From: Luidia sarsii
Taxonomy: Eukaryota; Echinodermata; Asteroidea; Paxillosida; Luidiidae
Direction: 5' to 3'
Assembly: GCA_949987565.1 (NCBI GenBank)
Contig: OX465110.1
Coordinates: forward strand, 17,400,394 to 17,464,393
DNA: 64,000 bases
Positions 10,151-22,000 of the stretch are shown here, in pieces. The notes below the pieces were generated by a model that was not told the origin of the DNA, ran no database searches, and was given only the letters and a program-made list of their open reading frames with translations. Position 1 is the stretch's first letter. Every line of letters starts with the position of its first letter. The translations under genes and the position numbers were made by a program.

Positions 10151-12445
10151 ATTTTTGTATATTACCTAATTATTAAATTAATAATAATTAATATGATGAT
10201 TTAAGTTTTCAGTTTTACCGTGGAGGGTTTTACGAAATAGTTGCAGTTGCCTTCAAGTTCATGGGTACGGATTCAGAATGCAAGATATTCGATAAACACA
10301 ATGACCAAGATATTCCAGGAATTCCTTACCGTACCGCTGCAACTGAAGTGAATTTGGTCTCGTCATCAAATGAAGGTGCTCCTCAAGTCAACCATGCTCG
10401 AGTGAAGCTACTCATAATTTTCATAATCATATTTACCTAGTTTACGTAAACTACACAAGGGGAATCCTTGATTACGTAACCCACCCATGCCGGCTGCAGG
10501 TAAAGTAGATAATATGTTGCAATGACTGTGGCTGCAGCCGTAAGTAAACGAGAAAGTGCGCCCTCTCGTGGCTGTTTTCAGCTGCTCGTAATAATTATTT
10601 TAGTGGTGCACCCTTGTGGAGGCCGCTTGATAATTAATAGTTTTGGGACTTCTTGTATCGATCCTCACGATAATTTCTGGAAGAATTTTTTTTATTGTTC
10701 TTCTTTTTTTCTTTGTTTATGTCAGTCGAACAATTAATATGAAAATTAATGATAATGATATAATAATTATGATAAATTAATGATATATCGATATATATAT
10801 TATTTTATCGAATCAACCACAATTGCCCACAATCACACACAATCAGTCAACTACAAGTACAACTTACAAGTTCATTATAATTACAGAAATTATCAGTTTA
10901 ACTAAGCTCGCTATAAAAGCAGCCGTAAGCCCATTTTGCTATTGATAGTGTTAGTTGTCAACATGCAATAACTTTTACTAATTCATGTCAACGAGTTTTA
11001 TTTACTTTTGGGTCGGAAAATTAATAAACAAATTAATTTGAAACAAATTAAAACAGTTTTCCGCAGTGAGGAATGAGGTATATTGATTTTATTGGTATTT
11101 CCAAAATAATATGGTTAATATGCTTTAAACATGCATAAAAACCTAAATAATTTCCAGAAAATAGCACCCATTGAACGATGGGGGCGCCCTTTCCCCTCCT
11201 TTCGCTCGTGCCTAGCTCGAGTTAAATCGTCTTTAATGATATTCATATTTCTCATTCTCTAAATAATATATTATATAAAATATATAAATATGAATATTAT
11301 TCATTAGCATTTGGGAATTAGGATGTATTTATTGATACAACCAAATGAATTTCCTAAATAATTATACTTAAGCCATGGACCGAAGAGGGCGCCCTTGTCT
11401 CAATCCTTGCCAACATAATAAGAGTGATTACCTGAGTAATGTTCATAAATGTTTTTCCTTGATTTATATAATTATAATTATAAATTGGTGTTCTAATGAG
11501 AAAATAAGCCATTTCCCCTTCGCTATCTGGTGTATATGATAGCCTGTGTCATGATGTTTTTTATATGAATTCCGAAAACAATTATAATCTTTATTGAAAA
11601 AAAAAACCACTTAAGAATCAAAAGAAATATTTTTTTGCACACAAGTTGAAGAGCTCTACCCCTTCACTCCAGGCAAGATCCAATCATAACCCGTGGAATA
11701 TTGAATATTGATTATTTATTTGCATGAATTTCATTTTTTAACACAAAACAAAGGAAGCGGCTGGATCTGTTCTTTATTTCATCGTTTGAGTTCTTTATTT
11801 CATAAGTGGAATTATTATTGTGACAATGCAAGGTCTCATATTTCTATGCCCAAAAAATTAGGAAAAATGTTTACAACATATCTTCCGCTCTATACCAAAA
11901 TAATGTTAATTTCAAATAAAAAGTAAACAATACAAATTTAAAAAGGAAAAAAAATGGTTTCTTGTGTCAAGCTGACAAAATTAATTTAAACACATCGTCA
12001 AGATAATAGTTCGAATAATGTACATCGCTAACTAAATAAATTTCAGTTATTGTCTAAATTAGTTTAGCTAATCGAGAGTCTAAATAAAATGAAGCGAAAA
12101 ATATCAGAAGCTTTGTTCAGCTTTCTCGAGTCCAAACATTATAAATAAAATAGTTGACGCGTTTAGCTATTTAGTCCGAGTCCAAAATGTCGAATTTAGT
12201 TTATGTACCAAGTCATCCAGATATTGCCAATATTAGTTGATTTCTTCAGCTTTCGAGAGTCCAAAATATTATTGAAAAATAGTTGATTAATTCAGCTATA
12301 GAGTTCAAAATATTGTTGAAAATTAGTTGATTTGTCTAGCTACGATCAAGGTTGAGTCGAAACATATTCAAAATAAGTTGATTGTGTCAAAATGAGTGTT
12401 GGAGTATTATTAACTGATTATTTTGGTGGTGGAAAAAGGGGGTGG
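10151..12445. other. AT-rich intergenic region, no gene seen
   Basis: Long AT-rich DNA between the ACSF3 start and the ADP/ATP carrier stop. TTTATT motifs near 11772 and 11793 are candidate minus-strand poly(A) signals for the carrier gene. From about 12060 to 12385 there are degenerate 60-70 bp repeats around 'TTCAGCTTTCGAGAGTCCAA' and 'ATAGTTGATT'. No supported coding sequence. Confidence 0.6.
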
Positions 12446-12450
12446 GTGTT

Positions 12451-14609
12451 TTACAGAAGGGCCTTGATCTCGTCGTAGAGGACCAGCACCAGGGCGCCGC
12501 CCGTGCCCCTGAGCACGTTGGAGAAGGCGCCCTTGAAGAAGGCCGAGGCGCCCTCCTGCTTCAAGATCTTGCGCCAGCAGTCCATGGTGCCGCGGTACAG
12601 GACGTCGGAGCGGCCCGACTGCATCATCATGCGGCGCCGCACCGTGTCGAACGGGTAGCTGACCACGCCGGCCCCGGTGGTGACCGTCTGGGCGATCATC
12701 CAGCTCACCAGGATGTTGTTGTACTCGGACGGGATCAGGCCCTTGACCGTGTCGTAGGTGCCGAAGTAGGCGGCCCGGTAGATGATGATGCCCTGCACGG
12801 AGACGCCGAAGCCGCGGTACAGGCCGCGCGCGCCGTCCGAGCGGGCGATCTTGGTCAGGCAGTCGCCCAGCCCCTTGAACTGGCGGCCGCCGCCGTCCTG
12901 CCGGCCGATGTCGGCCGCCAGCCGGGTCCGGGCGAAGTCCAGCGGGTAGACGAAGCAGAGCGAGGTGGCGCCGGCCGCGCCTCCCGAGGCCAGGTTGCCG
13001 ACGAAGTAGCGGGCGAACTGGGCCCGCTTGTCCACGCCGCTCAGGAAGATCTGCTTGTACTTGTCCTTGAAGGCGAAGTTGAGCGCCTGCGTGGGGAAGT
13101 AGCGGATGACGTTGGCCAGGTTGCCGCGCCACAGCGAGGTGAAGCCCTGCTCGCGGACCACGCGCTGGAAGCAGTCCACGATGCCCTTGAACTGCTTGTC
13201 GGCCGCGATCTGGGTCGAGGCAGCTTGGACCTGTCGCCAAAAAAAGGACGAAGAAATAACTTGAAGGTTTGCACGGTGGAAGTACCAAGTTTGCGGTGAC
13301 ACCATGTAACATATCTCTTTTGAGACGGAGTGTGGCTCTGAAAAGAGCAGTTTGACCCAACGTTTAGTGCAGTGTACTCAGTCAGAAGACTTAAATTTCC
13401 TGACGAAGGGCAGAGTACACACAGTACTGCCCGAAACATTGGGTTAAACGGCCATTTTCACAGCCACACTCCGTCTAAAAGGTTATGCTTCATAATATGG
13501 TGTCAAAAACAAGTGCCGAAGAAAGATAGAAAGAAGGGCTTAAAGTGATGTGAAGAAGTTGCCGACTGCTCACAGAATTAAAATGTAATGATCAAAATGC
13601 GAATCTCTAAAGGTTCCATCCTAACACAGTACAGGACTTTTGTGACTGGTTCTGCTGTAGGACTGAAACGTCGGGCCAAGAGTGATAAAATCGGACAGAC
13701 GTATTGTTGAGCAATCAATTTGACCCAACACTTGTTTGGCAAACGTTCGTAACAAGTTCCCCTTGGGAAAAGGACACCAAAATATTATCATGACAGGCAA
13801 CTCTGAATCTTAGCTGGCAATAATATGGGCAAGGAATCGATGAGATTTTCCATTTGGATTAACAAGTTTTCCAAGAATCTTTGCGGTGACAAAATGTGCA
13901 TGAAATCTCTGCCGAGAAAGAGCTTGGCTCTGATAATGGCCAGGGACCGGGTCGTTTTCAGAGACACACTCGCTCTCGGAAGAGAAAATGCCCACGATGC
14001 CACCGCAAAAATGCAACATTGTTCGTCCACCACGAAAACCTTCGAATCACGACATGCACAGCTATACTGTCGACGCTCGGGGATAAGAATTTATAAGACA
14101 TGAAGGTTTGCATCTAGTGGAAATACTAGTACTAGTAAGTAGTAGTAGGCCTATGTGTAAGGTTTGCGGTCACACCACGTAGAACTTGAGAATAATTATA
14201 AGTGAATACATGACAAGGTGTCACCGCAATCCTTCCACGTTTTATAGATAAGACTTGACGGTTTGCATGTTGCAAATGATATACTACCCCTGTATAAAGT
14301 GGATCTTGGAAGGTTTGCAGTGACACCGTGTAGCACTTCTCATTCGAGAAGGAGCAACACTCCTTCTCGAAAGAGAATTGCTACACGGTGTCACCGCAAA
14401 CCTTCCACATAGAGAATTAGGGCTTGTTTTTTTTCTTATTTCGAATTCACCGGGCAGCCACCGTGAGAACGACTCCGCTCGGAACTCACTTGGAGGAGGA
14501 GCTTGACCCGTTCGATGGGCGCCACGGCCGTCTTGGAGATGGCGGCCGCCGTGCCGCCGGCCATCAGGTCCTTGAGGAAGGACGTGACGTCGAACGACTT
14601 GCCAGACAT
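12451..14609 (-). CDS. ADP/ATP translocase (mitochondrial adenine nucleotide carrier), complete
   Basis: Two exons, 14609-14490 (40 codons, start MSGKSFDV) and 13230-12451 (stop TAA 12453-12451), joined in phase 0 over a GTGAGT...ACAG intron of about 1.26 kb, giving 299 residues, the usual family length. Three mitochondrial carrier repeats are visible through their signatures PIERVK, PLDFART and PFDTVRRR. The ADP/ATP carrier hallmark RRRMMM starts near residue 238. The protein exchanges cytosolic ADP for matrix ATP across the inner membrane and has six transmembrane helices. Exon 2 is strongly GC-rich at third positions, unlike the AT-rich DNA downstream. The single early intron holds two inverted-repeat elements. 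Paralogue number (ANT1, 2 or 3) is not assigned because invertebrate copies do not map one-to-one on vertebrate ones. Confidence 0.96.
13262..13480 (+). repeat. Family 1 inverted repeat with hammerhead-like hairpin, in carrier-gene intron
   Basis: Contains GTTTGCGGTGACACCATGTA, TTTTGAGACGGAGTGTGGCT, and CTGACGA (13400-13406), stem GGGCAG (13408-13413) with CTGCCC (13427-13432), then GAAAC. Outer arms TTTGACCCAACGTTT and ATTGGGTTAAAC pair with each other. Confidence 0.75.
14307..14407. repeat. Near-perfect 101-nt palindrome (family 1) in carrier-gene intron
   Basis: TGGAAGGTTTGC at 14307 pairs with GCAAACCTTCCA ending at 14407; the arms include GTGACACCGTGTAGCA and TGCTACACGGTGTCAC and meet at GAGAAGGAGCAACACTCCTTCTC. 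A more degraded copy precedes it at about 14100-14235. Confidence 0.9.
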
Positions 14610-15235
14610 GGTGCTGGGACTGTGGAGGCGAGGGGTAGAGAGAGAGAGACAGAGAGAACGGCCCTCCCGCGACGATCAGCGGAGAATGCAGAGGAAGGTC
14701 AAGACGAGACGGGAAGACGGTAGAAGACACTCTGATGAGCAGGGCGTTAGCTGTGCTGTGTCGTCGACCGAGTTGTTGTTTATGATATTCCTCGAATGGT
14801 CTGTGGCCGTCACTGTTGCTGTTGGTGCTCGTAACTCCTGGCAACGCCTCTTACGTCCTATAACCCCCTATTTGCTAAACAAAAATGGTGCCTAGGCGCG
14901 TACACGAGACTTTTGAAAAACCCCTTAGATTATTTCTAATAATCCAAGGTGCCTTCGAATGTATTAAAACAGAAATAAACCTTGGAAATTGGGTCGGCTT
15001 GACTCGTCCCACGGTGGTTGGAAATCCGATTCGGCTACGAGTCGAGTAGGAGGGGGAAATGGAAGCAAAGAGAACAACACGCACTGCGCGCCTGCGCGTC
15101 AAAATCTAGACGCTCCGTTCGGCACGCGCGCGTGAAGGCACTAACTCGGTTACCACGGTGACCATTGGGCGCGCAGCTGAAACGAGATACACTTTGGCCA
15201 TAGAGTTCTATGGGCTCTCATGGGCGTTTTCGAAA
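14610..15235. promoter_or_regulatory. Probable promoter region of the ADP/ATP carrier gene
   Basis: Sequence upstream of the carrier ATG is CpG-rich around 15060-15180 (GCGCGCCTGCGCG, CACGCGCGCG) compared with its AT-rich surroundings, as expected of a housekeeping promoter. No TATA box was chosen; the call rests on position and composition. Confidence 0.4.
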
Positions 15236-15239
15236 TGAG

Positions 15240-15440
15240 GGCTTATGCTCGGGCTTAGGCTTCGGTCATATTTATCTTGCTCGTTATACTATATATCACA
15301 GGCATCTCAAACAAGCCCCAGTTTCTTGGTAAATACCCTGTACCTATCAAGCCAACAAACTTCAAATTCGTTAACAAACCACAACCTGGATTGTCAGGTT
15401 TTGTCAGACGGAGACGAGGCCTGAGCCCGAGCCTAAGCCT
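15240..15440. repeat. GGCTTCGGTCACAT family, copy 1
   Basis: Starts with GGGCTTAGGCTTCGGTCATA, continues GGCATCTCAAACAAGCCCCA, AACAAACCACAACCTGGATT and TCAGACGGAGACGAGGCCTG, and ends with a complement of its start (GCCCGAGCCTAAGCC). Other copies are at 15665-15890 and 28945-29185. A MITE-like inverted-repeat element. Confidence 0.8.
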
Positions 15441-15474
15441 CCATTTCGAAAACGGCCTACAGCTCTATGAACTC

Positions 15475-15660
15475 TATAAATAGAGCTCTATGAACTCTAT
15501 AAATAGAGCTCTATGAACTCTATAAATAGAGCTCTATGAACTCTATAAATAGAGCTCTATGAACTCTATAGATAGAGCTCTATGAACTCTATAAATAGAG
15601 CTCTATGAACTCCATAAATAGAGCTTAAATAGAGCTCTATAAACTCTATAAATACAGCTC
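15475..15660. repeat. 23-bp minisatellite (GAGCTCTATGAACTCTATAAA)
   Basis: About eight units alternating the palindrome AGAGCTCT with CTCTATAAATAGAG. It sits between two copies of the GGCTTCGGTCACAT family, whose own ends contain GAGCTCTATGA-like text, so the array probably grew from the element end. Confidence 0.9.
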
Positions 15661-15664
15661 TATG

Positions 15665-15890
15665 GCCGTTTACGAGATGAGGGCATAGGCTGGGCCGATC
15701 GGCCTTAATAATAATAGGCTTCAGTCACATTTCCCTTACCTGTTTTAATGCCACAGGCATCTAGAAATAAGCGTTCGGGCCCCAGTTTCTGGGCCAATAA
15801 CCCCACAAACTCGGTAAACAAACCACGGCCTGGATTTCCAGGTTCTGTCGTCAGACGGAGACGAAGCCTGAGCCAGAGCCTGATCCGTGC
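15665..15890. repeat. GGCTTCGGTCACAT family, copy 2
   Basis: Same order of blocks as the copy at 15240: TAGGCTTCAGTCACATTTCC, CCACAGGCATCTAGAAATAA, CGGGCCCCAGTTTCT, CAAACCACGGCCTGGATTTC, CAGACGGAGACGAAGCCTGA. Confidence 0.8.
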
Positions 15891-15933
15891 ATTCGTAAGG
15901 GGCCTATTGCATATTTTGTTCAACCGGCATAAT

Positions 15934-16090
15934 TATGTTGGATCAGACAACGTATGGATGCTATTCTTTGATCTCAATCAATGTTGTGGTATCCCTTTAA
16001 TTAAGCGGCAACATTTGCAGAAAGGGATAATACAACATTGGTCGAGGTCAAGGAATAGCATCCACACGTTCTCCGATCCAACATAATGCA
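15934..16090. repeat. Foldback element, ATGTTGGATCAGACAACGTA
   Basis: Left arm ATGTTGGATCAGACAACGTA pairs with right arm ...ACGTTCTCCGATCCAACAT; inner parts TGATCTCAATCAATGTTGT and ACAACATTGGTCGAGGTCA also pair. One arm recurs at 47750-47815. Confidence 0.8.
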
Positions 16091-16624
16091 CGAAATAGCT
16101 GGCATACCTGTGAACATTTCAGTTCAATTCACCAATCGAGTCTCGAGAAAAAAAAGGTGAAAACAGCTTCATTTGTTTCGCGAAAATGCAGCATTCAACA
16201 AATTGTTCCGGAAAAAAACAAACCCATTTAGGTCTGTGCGTCTACTCGAGGCAAATCACTGAAGAAAAACCAGACATTTGAATTTGTTTTTCCATCTTTC
16301 AAAATATCCATCCATATTTTACTATAGTTTATTGCCAAACAGGAATACAGTGGATCAAGCTCCTGTGACCGAGACTGCTAGTACTACAGTAAAACATTAA
16401 AACTAAAATCGATAACGATATTGCTCAGAAAGACACAAGGCACAATACCTACATGTAATTATGACAGATTAATATACAAAATTAAGAACATCAGAAAATC
16501 TTACCCCTTCACTTGATGCTAGCTTACAGGATAAAATGAAATATATTGTTTAGTTTACGGTCAATTTGTGAATATTCTGGTTGGAGTTTCCTTGCTTGCT
16601 ACATTGCTTCTTCATGTTTCTTAA

Positions 16625-16626
16625 GG

Positions 16627-16661
<35 letters not shown>

Positions 16662-16720
16662 GTGTTTGTATGTTTTAGGGGGTGTGTGTGTTTGTTTGTT
16701 TGTTTGTTGGGGTGTTTGTT
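16625..16720. repeat. (GTCT)n and (GTTT)n microsatellite
   Basis: Ten perfect GTCT units followed by GT- and GTTT-rich sequence. From 16100 to 17690 apart from this I see no coding signal. Confidence 0.93.
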
Positions 16721-17699
16721 GGCTTGTGTACATATTTACTTGTTAGTGTACATGTATAGCTTATACCCACAACCCTTTCTCTGTGCTATGCACACACAAG
16801 TTTTGAAACACATTTAGGTCCCGATAAAAAAATATTTTAACCATAAAATTGATGGGAAGAATGGTATGATCAAGTTGAACCTAGCATAGTTTAAAAACAG
16901 AATGAACCCTGAGAGAAATTAACACAGCTTTGGGTTCTGACGATAAAATACCATCATCAATGATCAATACTTCTTACCCTATTCTGAAGCAAACAGCTAC
17001 GGGTATTCATTTCATTAAACAAAGTACTTCGTATTTTTCAATTGACGGATACACCATAAAATATCTGAACAATTCCTTTCTTTTACTGCTACAAATTTGC
17101 ACGCCTTCATTGCTATAGACAAAAATAATTAAATACTATCTTGAAAAAAACATATTAGTACTAAAAATACAAGAATAAAATTATCCACGCAGTGGTGTCT
17201 GTCAGCATTGATGAAAAAAAATCAGAGCGAAATGTACAAAATATTTACAGCTGACTGACAATATTTCTTATTTCTATCTGAGGGAAAATAAAAAATAGAT
17301 TGTCTCTAACCCCACATTCTGGAGAGGATATCCAACTTCCACGTCTGATTGCAGCTACATGTATAATGGGAGGGTATGTTTCAGGAATAGCATTCATTTG
17401 ATAGTGTGTGGTAATTTTCGGTGGTCGAATTTTCTCAAAGTCGAGACTAAATCGAGACTATACGCACTCACCATGCTACAAATCACGTCATTTCAACTGT
17501 ATACTTTGAGAAATTTCTCAACTTTGATGGCCGCAGCCCACTTCCAAAACAACTCAGGTCTCTTGTCTTTGTTGAGAACTGCATGGAAAGATTTCCCCAG
17601 CTTTTTCCTGCTGGCATTTTGACATCCAAAAGCCTGGCAGTACACCATCGTTCAGCTCGCGAGTGTATAACTGCACGCAGTATATACATGTAGTAGGGG

Positions 17700-17905
17700 T
17701 ACATCCGTCCGGGCCCATGCGGGAGTTTTCCGTTGCGATGTCATACCCCTGCAGTGACTGGCGGGCCATTCGAAAAGATGGCGTTTTGCGGGAACGCGAA
17801 TTCGACCACCGAATTCCATGATTTGTCCCTCTTTATGAAACTCGTAGGTGAGTAGCACATAGGTAATTATTGTAGGTGGTTTTTAACACCCAATCAGATA
17901 AGCCA
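17700..17905. repeat. Dispersed repeat shared with 56930-57145
   Basis: Blocks AAAAGATGGCG, GGAACGCGAATTCGACCA, AATTCCATGA, TCGTAGGTGAGTAGC, CATAGGTAATT, GTTTTTAACACC and ATAAGCC(A) occur in the same order and orientation in both places. Confidence 0.75.
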
Positions 17906-18034
17906 ACATTTTTCTCTGGGTTTCATTCCCCTTGAAGTTCACAAGGCAACTGTGTGAAACAAACGTTTTTTTGTTTTTTTCCAAGGATACTTTGCGTTTT
18001 GTGTGAGAAGGATTTTAACTGGATGATGATTTGA

Positions 18035-18185
18035 AAAGACTTGAAGGTTTGCATGGTGGAAACAATTATTATTAATTGCTTTGTGGTGACACCATGTGTA
18101 TCATCTCTTTTGAGACTGAGTGTGGCTCTGAAAAGAGCCGGTGACTCAACGTTTCGAGCAGTGTGTACTCTGCTCATCGTCAGGA
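18035..18185 (-). repeat. Family 1 repeat with hammerhead-like hairpin
   Basis: On the minus strand: CTGACGA (18183-18177), stem GAGCAG (18175-18170) with CTGCTC (18161-18156), then GAAACGTTGAGTC, and a second hairpin GGCTCTTTTCAGAGCC. The GTGGTGACACCATG arm lies at about 18085. Confidence 0.75.
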
Positions 18186-18824
18186 GATGATTTATTCTTC
18201 ATGACGTGTTGATGCAAGATGAGAGACATTGAGAGCATGCTCAGAGATACGTGCGCCCGCCAATGAGCATATCAGAATAATGCGCGCATGCTCAGTACAA
18301 CCACAATACCCGTATGTTATCGCATCACTGAGCATCTCAAAGTATCCCACTGTAAGCTTTCGTTTGAGACAAAATGCCAGAGTACCGTAAGGCAAAAATC
18401 TTATCCAGTGCGTTTTCTTTTTGTGTTTGACTTCAATCGTCTCTCAACATGTTTCATGGAATAACAAAGCATTGAATGCTTACTATAAAAAAAAGCCTTG
18501 TCAGGTTTCCTCTGAATTGCACTTAATTTGCACGTCACATGACCCACAACTGACCAATCATTGGACAGGATCTACACAACCAGCGATGATGTCACCACTG
18601 ATCACCTATCCGTGGGTGGGGGGGTAGAGATAACTCAGTTATCTCAAAAACATCTTCTACAAAATATCATCTTTTGGGAACAACAAAATTCAAAAGAACA
18701 TTAAAAATTTACTCACATGATGGTGGATGGCCATTTAAAATGTAAAATAATGAAAACAGAATTTAACCACATTTAAGCAATGGAGAAGGGTAGGTTTGTT
18801 ATTTCTTCTCCTAGGGATGTATGG

Positions 18825-19015
18825 TGGAACGTCGCTTTAACAAACGCACAAATACACGGAACATTCGGGTTTAACAAACATGCCCTTAGGCTTCCGATTT
18901 TAGTGTACAGAATATGTGGCTGCAACTGCTACATGTATAACGAATGACCGCTATACCGCACACTTTTCATGGATCCCGGGATGTTCGTTATAGCGACGTT
19001 CCACTGTAGACGGTT
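18825..19015. mobile_element. MITE with GGAACGTCGCTATAACGAA termini (pogo/Tigger-like)
   Basis: The ends read GGTGGAACGTCGCTTTAACAAA and, inverted, TTCGTTATAGCGACGTTCCACTGTA. Such CAGTGGAACxTCGxTATAACGAA ends are typical of pogo/Tigger-type non-autonomous DNA transposons with TA targets. No transposase present. Second copy at 45115-45302. It lies directly downstream of the last STAND exon (19093). Confidence 0.75.
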
Positions 19016-19092
19016 TTCCCCTAGGTGGGTATAATTTTTTTTTCCTAGGGGGGTAGTGGGTGTTTCTCCTAGGGGGGATGAGGGGTTTGAAT

Positions 19093-22000
19093 TCAGGTCT
19101 TACTGGCATCCTTATCCCGCTTCTGCTTGATGCGTCTGAATGCTGGTTCGTCCAGGGTACGGATGACGCGCTTGGTCTGGGGATGGTCCGGTCCAAATAC
19201 CTACGAGAATCAGAGAGAGACAGAGAGAGACGGAGCACGGTAAAAGGATGGAGCATGGCTATCGGCATTTGAAATACTTCATTGGAGGAATGTATAACCA
19301 CTTCGCGCCGCGTCCTTCCGATTTTTGGAGCGCCGTTGTTATTGCTATATGCCGGGTCCTCCGAATCCGGGCACTGCTTTTGTCAGAGTTTTAAAACAAA
19401 GGCTCTTTGCAGCCAACCACAAAACAATATGCAGCATGAATAAAAGCCACACAGACGTTCGAATGTGCCAGGTTTGACTCCTGGGACACATTTTGTTTGA
19501 TTTATTTCGCCGGTATTATTAGTTCCCAACTGCTCAGTGATTGGCCATGTGCTGAGAAAGGACCCATCTGACGACTGCACTGTGGCCTTAGGGTGGACGC
19601 CGGAAGGAAGAAGGAAACGAGGTCGCCCCAAAACAACATGGCGACGTATGGTGGAGGTTGAACGAAACGGTGCGGGCTGGAGCTCCTGGAATACGGTGCG
19701 CCATGCAGCCTCAGACCGACCCCAGTGGAAGGCTGATGTCCTAGCCTTATGTGCCTCCTGGCACTGAGAGATTTTAGTCTTTTAGTTTTAGTAACTGCTG
19801 AGTGAGTTTTGAAAAAGGCACAAACCCGTGAGGTGGTCATGGGCATTGGAAAGTTGCCCTGTGAGAAGTGGTCGACAGGATCATGGTTAGAACCCTCGAT
19901 ATAATTTTTTTTTAAATTGAGTTACAAATTGAGATGCGTCTGGACTCCAGATCGGAGTCAGGAGGGCTGCGCCGGCCTGAGTCATTTTCTTATCGCGACC
20001 CGACCCTGAGTCATGGGAAAAATTAAAGACTCGTGTCAGAGTCAAGTCCAAGTGCCAAATTTTAAAAGTCCGGCTGTGGGAAGAAGGGGAAAAAAAGAAA
20101 AAAAAAGGAGGAAAAATTGGCAAAGAAAACATTGACCAGACCGGGACTTGAACCCAAAACCACTGGTTTGACGTACCAGCACCAGTATGAAAACCAGAGG
20201 TCTCCGGCTCTAGTCCCATTGCAGTCAAAGTTTGATTTGTCAATTTTTCAATTTTTCATTAGTTCCCAATCACTTTTACTTTTGTTTGTTTGAAGAAAAA
20301 AAAGTAGCTGGGAAATTCAAGACCCGGGTTGTTGTGTGAAAACCCAGTTTGATGTCTTAGTAGCAGCGAGGGTGGGGGTTAGGGATTGGCATGGGGGTAG
20401 GGCCTTGGTGCGATTACCTCTGTCTTGATGACGAGCCCTTTGTAGAAGTAGTCGTAGGCGTCGTCCATGAGATTCATCTCCTCCAGGAGGATGGCCTTGT
20501 TGATGACAATACGACTGGATAGGACACTCATCTCCCCGCACGCCTGGTAGGACAGATTCTCTGCCTGGTTGTACATCTGCACAGAGAGGGATGAGCATTG
20601 AATGGGGAAAGAGTGAACAGATGAATGAGGGGAGGCAGGGAGGGAGGCGGAAGGGGGGGAGGCAGAGAGGGAGGGAGGGAGGCAGGCAGGCAAGGAGGCG
20701 GGGAGGGAGGCAGTGAGGGAGGGAGGGAGGCGGGGAGGGAGGTAGAGAGGGAGGGTGGCAGGCAGGCAGAGAGGTATTCGGGGAGGGAGGGAGGCGGGGA
20801 GGGAGACAGAGAGGGAGAGAGGGAGGCAGGCAGGCAGGGAGGCGGGGAGGGAGGCAGAGAGGGAGGCAGAGAGGGAGTAAGGGAGGGAGCGAGGCAGGCA
20901 GGCAGAGAGGGAGGGAGGGAGGAAGGGAGGCGGGCAGGCGGAGAGGGAGGCGGGGAGGAAGATGGAGGGAGGCGGGGAGGGAGGCAAACAGGGAGGGAGT
21001 AAGACAGGCAGGCCTCAACATTATCCCTAGACTCACCTCCAGTCCTTTCTGCTGGCTGCTGTCACAAGTCAGCATAGCTTCGTTCATGATACACTCCGCC
21101 ACATGAGGCTTGTCATCCAGCTAGGAAGACAAAAAATACCCAAGGCACATAACATTAAATATATCATCGGGTTCACTGTGATATCGCCATCCAATGACAA
21201 AATATATTTGGTGAGATAAGCTCTTTGATTCAGGAAAACCAGGATTTCCCACAGGCAGAGACTGACCTCTGTAAAGATCTCTTTGGCCTCCTTGAGACTG
21301 GTAAAGCCCAGGTCGGTGGCTTCCAAGGCAGACAAGGTGTTGTCGCCGCGGAGGTAGATCCAGGTCCTCAGGTTGAAGGCCAGCTTCATCAGGGAGAAGG
21401 CACGCTTCATCTGGGGGGCACAGAGCAAAGAGCAAAGGACATTCTAGAGCAAAGAGCCAAGCATTCTAGAGCAAAGGAGCACTCTAAAGCCTGTCATGCA
21501 GTGCACACTGAAAAGATCCCGGTCTATAGACTAGAAAAAGGGCCAGCTCTTGCGGGACACGGAAACAAACAGCATAAGATTCTGCGGCCCAACTAGAGCA
21601 TTCTGCAGCCTACAATTAGGTTTACAAACATCTCATTGAAGGTAGACCCTGCTACTCACATTAAAAGGGTGATGCCTGACAGAAAGATTAATCCATTGCA
21701 GAATGAATGTGGGCACATTCTAAAGCCTATTTATTACATTCTACAGCCCATCGAGAAAATTATATAGTCTATTTGAACATTCTGTAGTCCATCAAGATCT
21801 TCTGTTGTCCATTAAGAACATTCTTCAGTCCATCAAGAAAAATCTGCAGTCCATCAAGAACATTCTGCAGTCCATCAAGAACATTCTGCAGTCCATTAAG
21901 AACATTCTGCAGTCCATCAAGAACATTCTGCAGTCCATCAAGAACATTCTGCAGTCCATCAAGAACATTCTGCAGTCCATCAAGAACATTCTGCAGTCCA

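Noticed and set aside
12410..13360. Long 316-codon minus frame and 285-codon plus frame over the carrier exon
   Set aside because: Shadow frames produced by GC-rich codons of the ADP/ATP translocase, which is recognised in the frame ending at 12451.
19525..19770. Active LINE
   Set aside because: Only the last 76 codons of the reverse transcriptase ORF are present; the catalytic core and endonuclease are missing.
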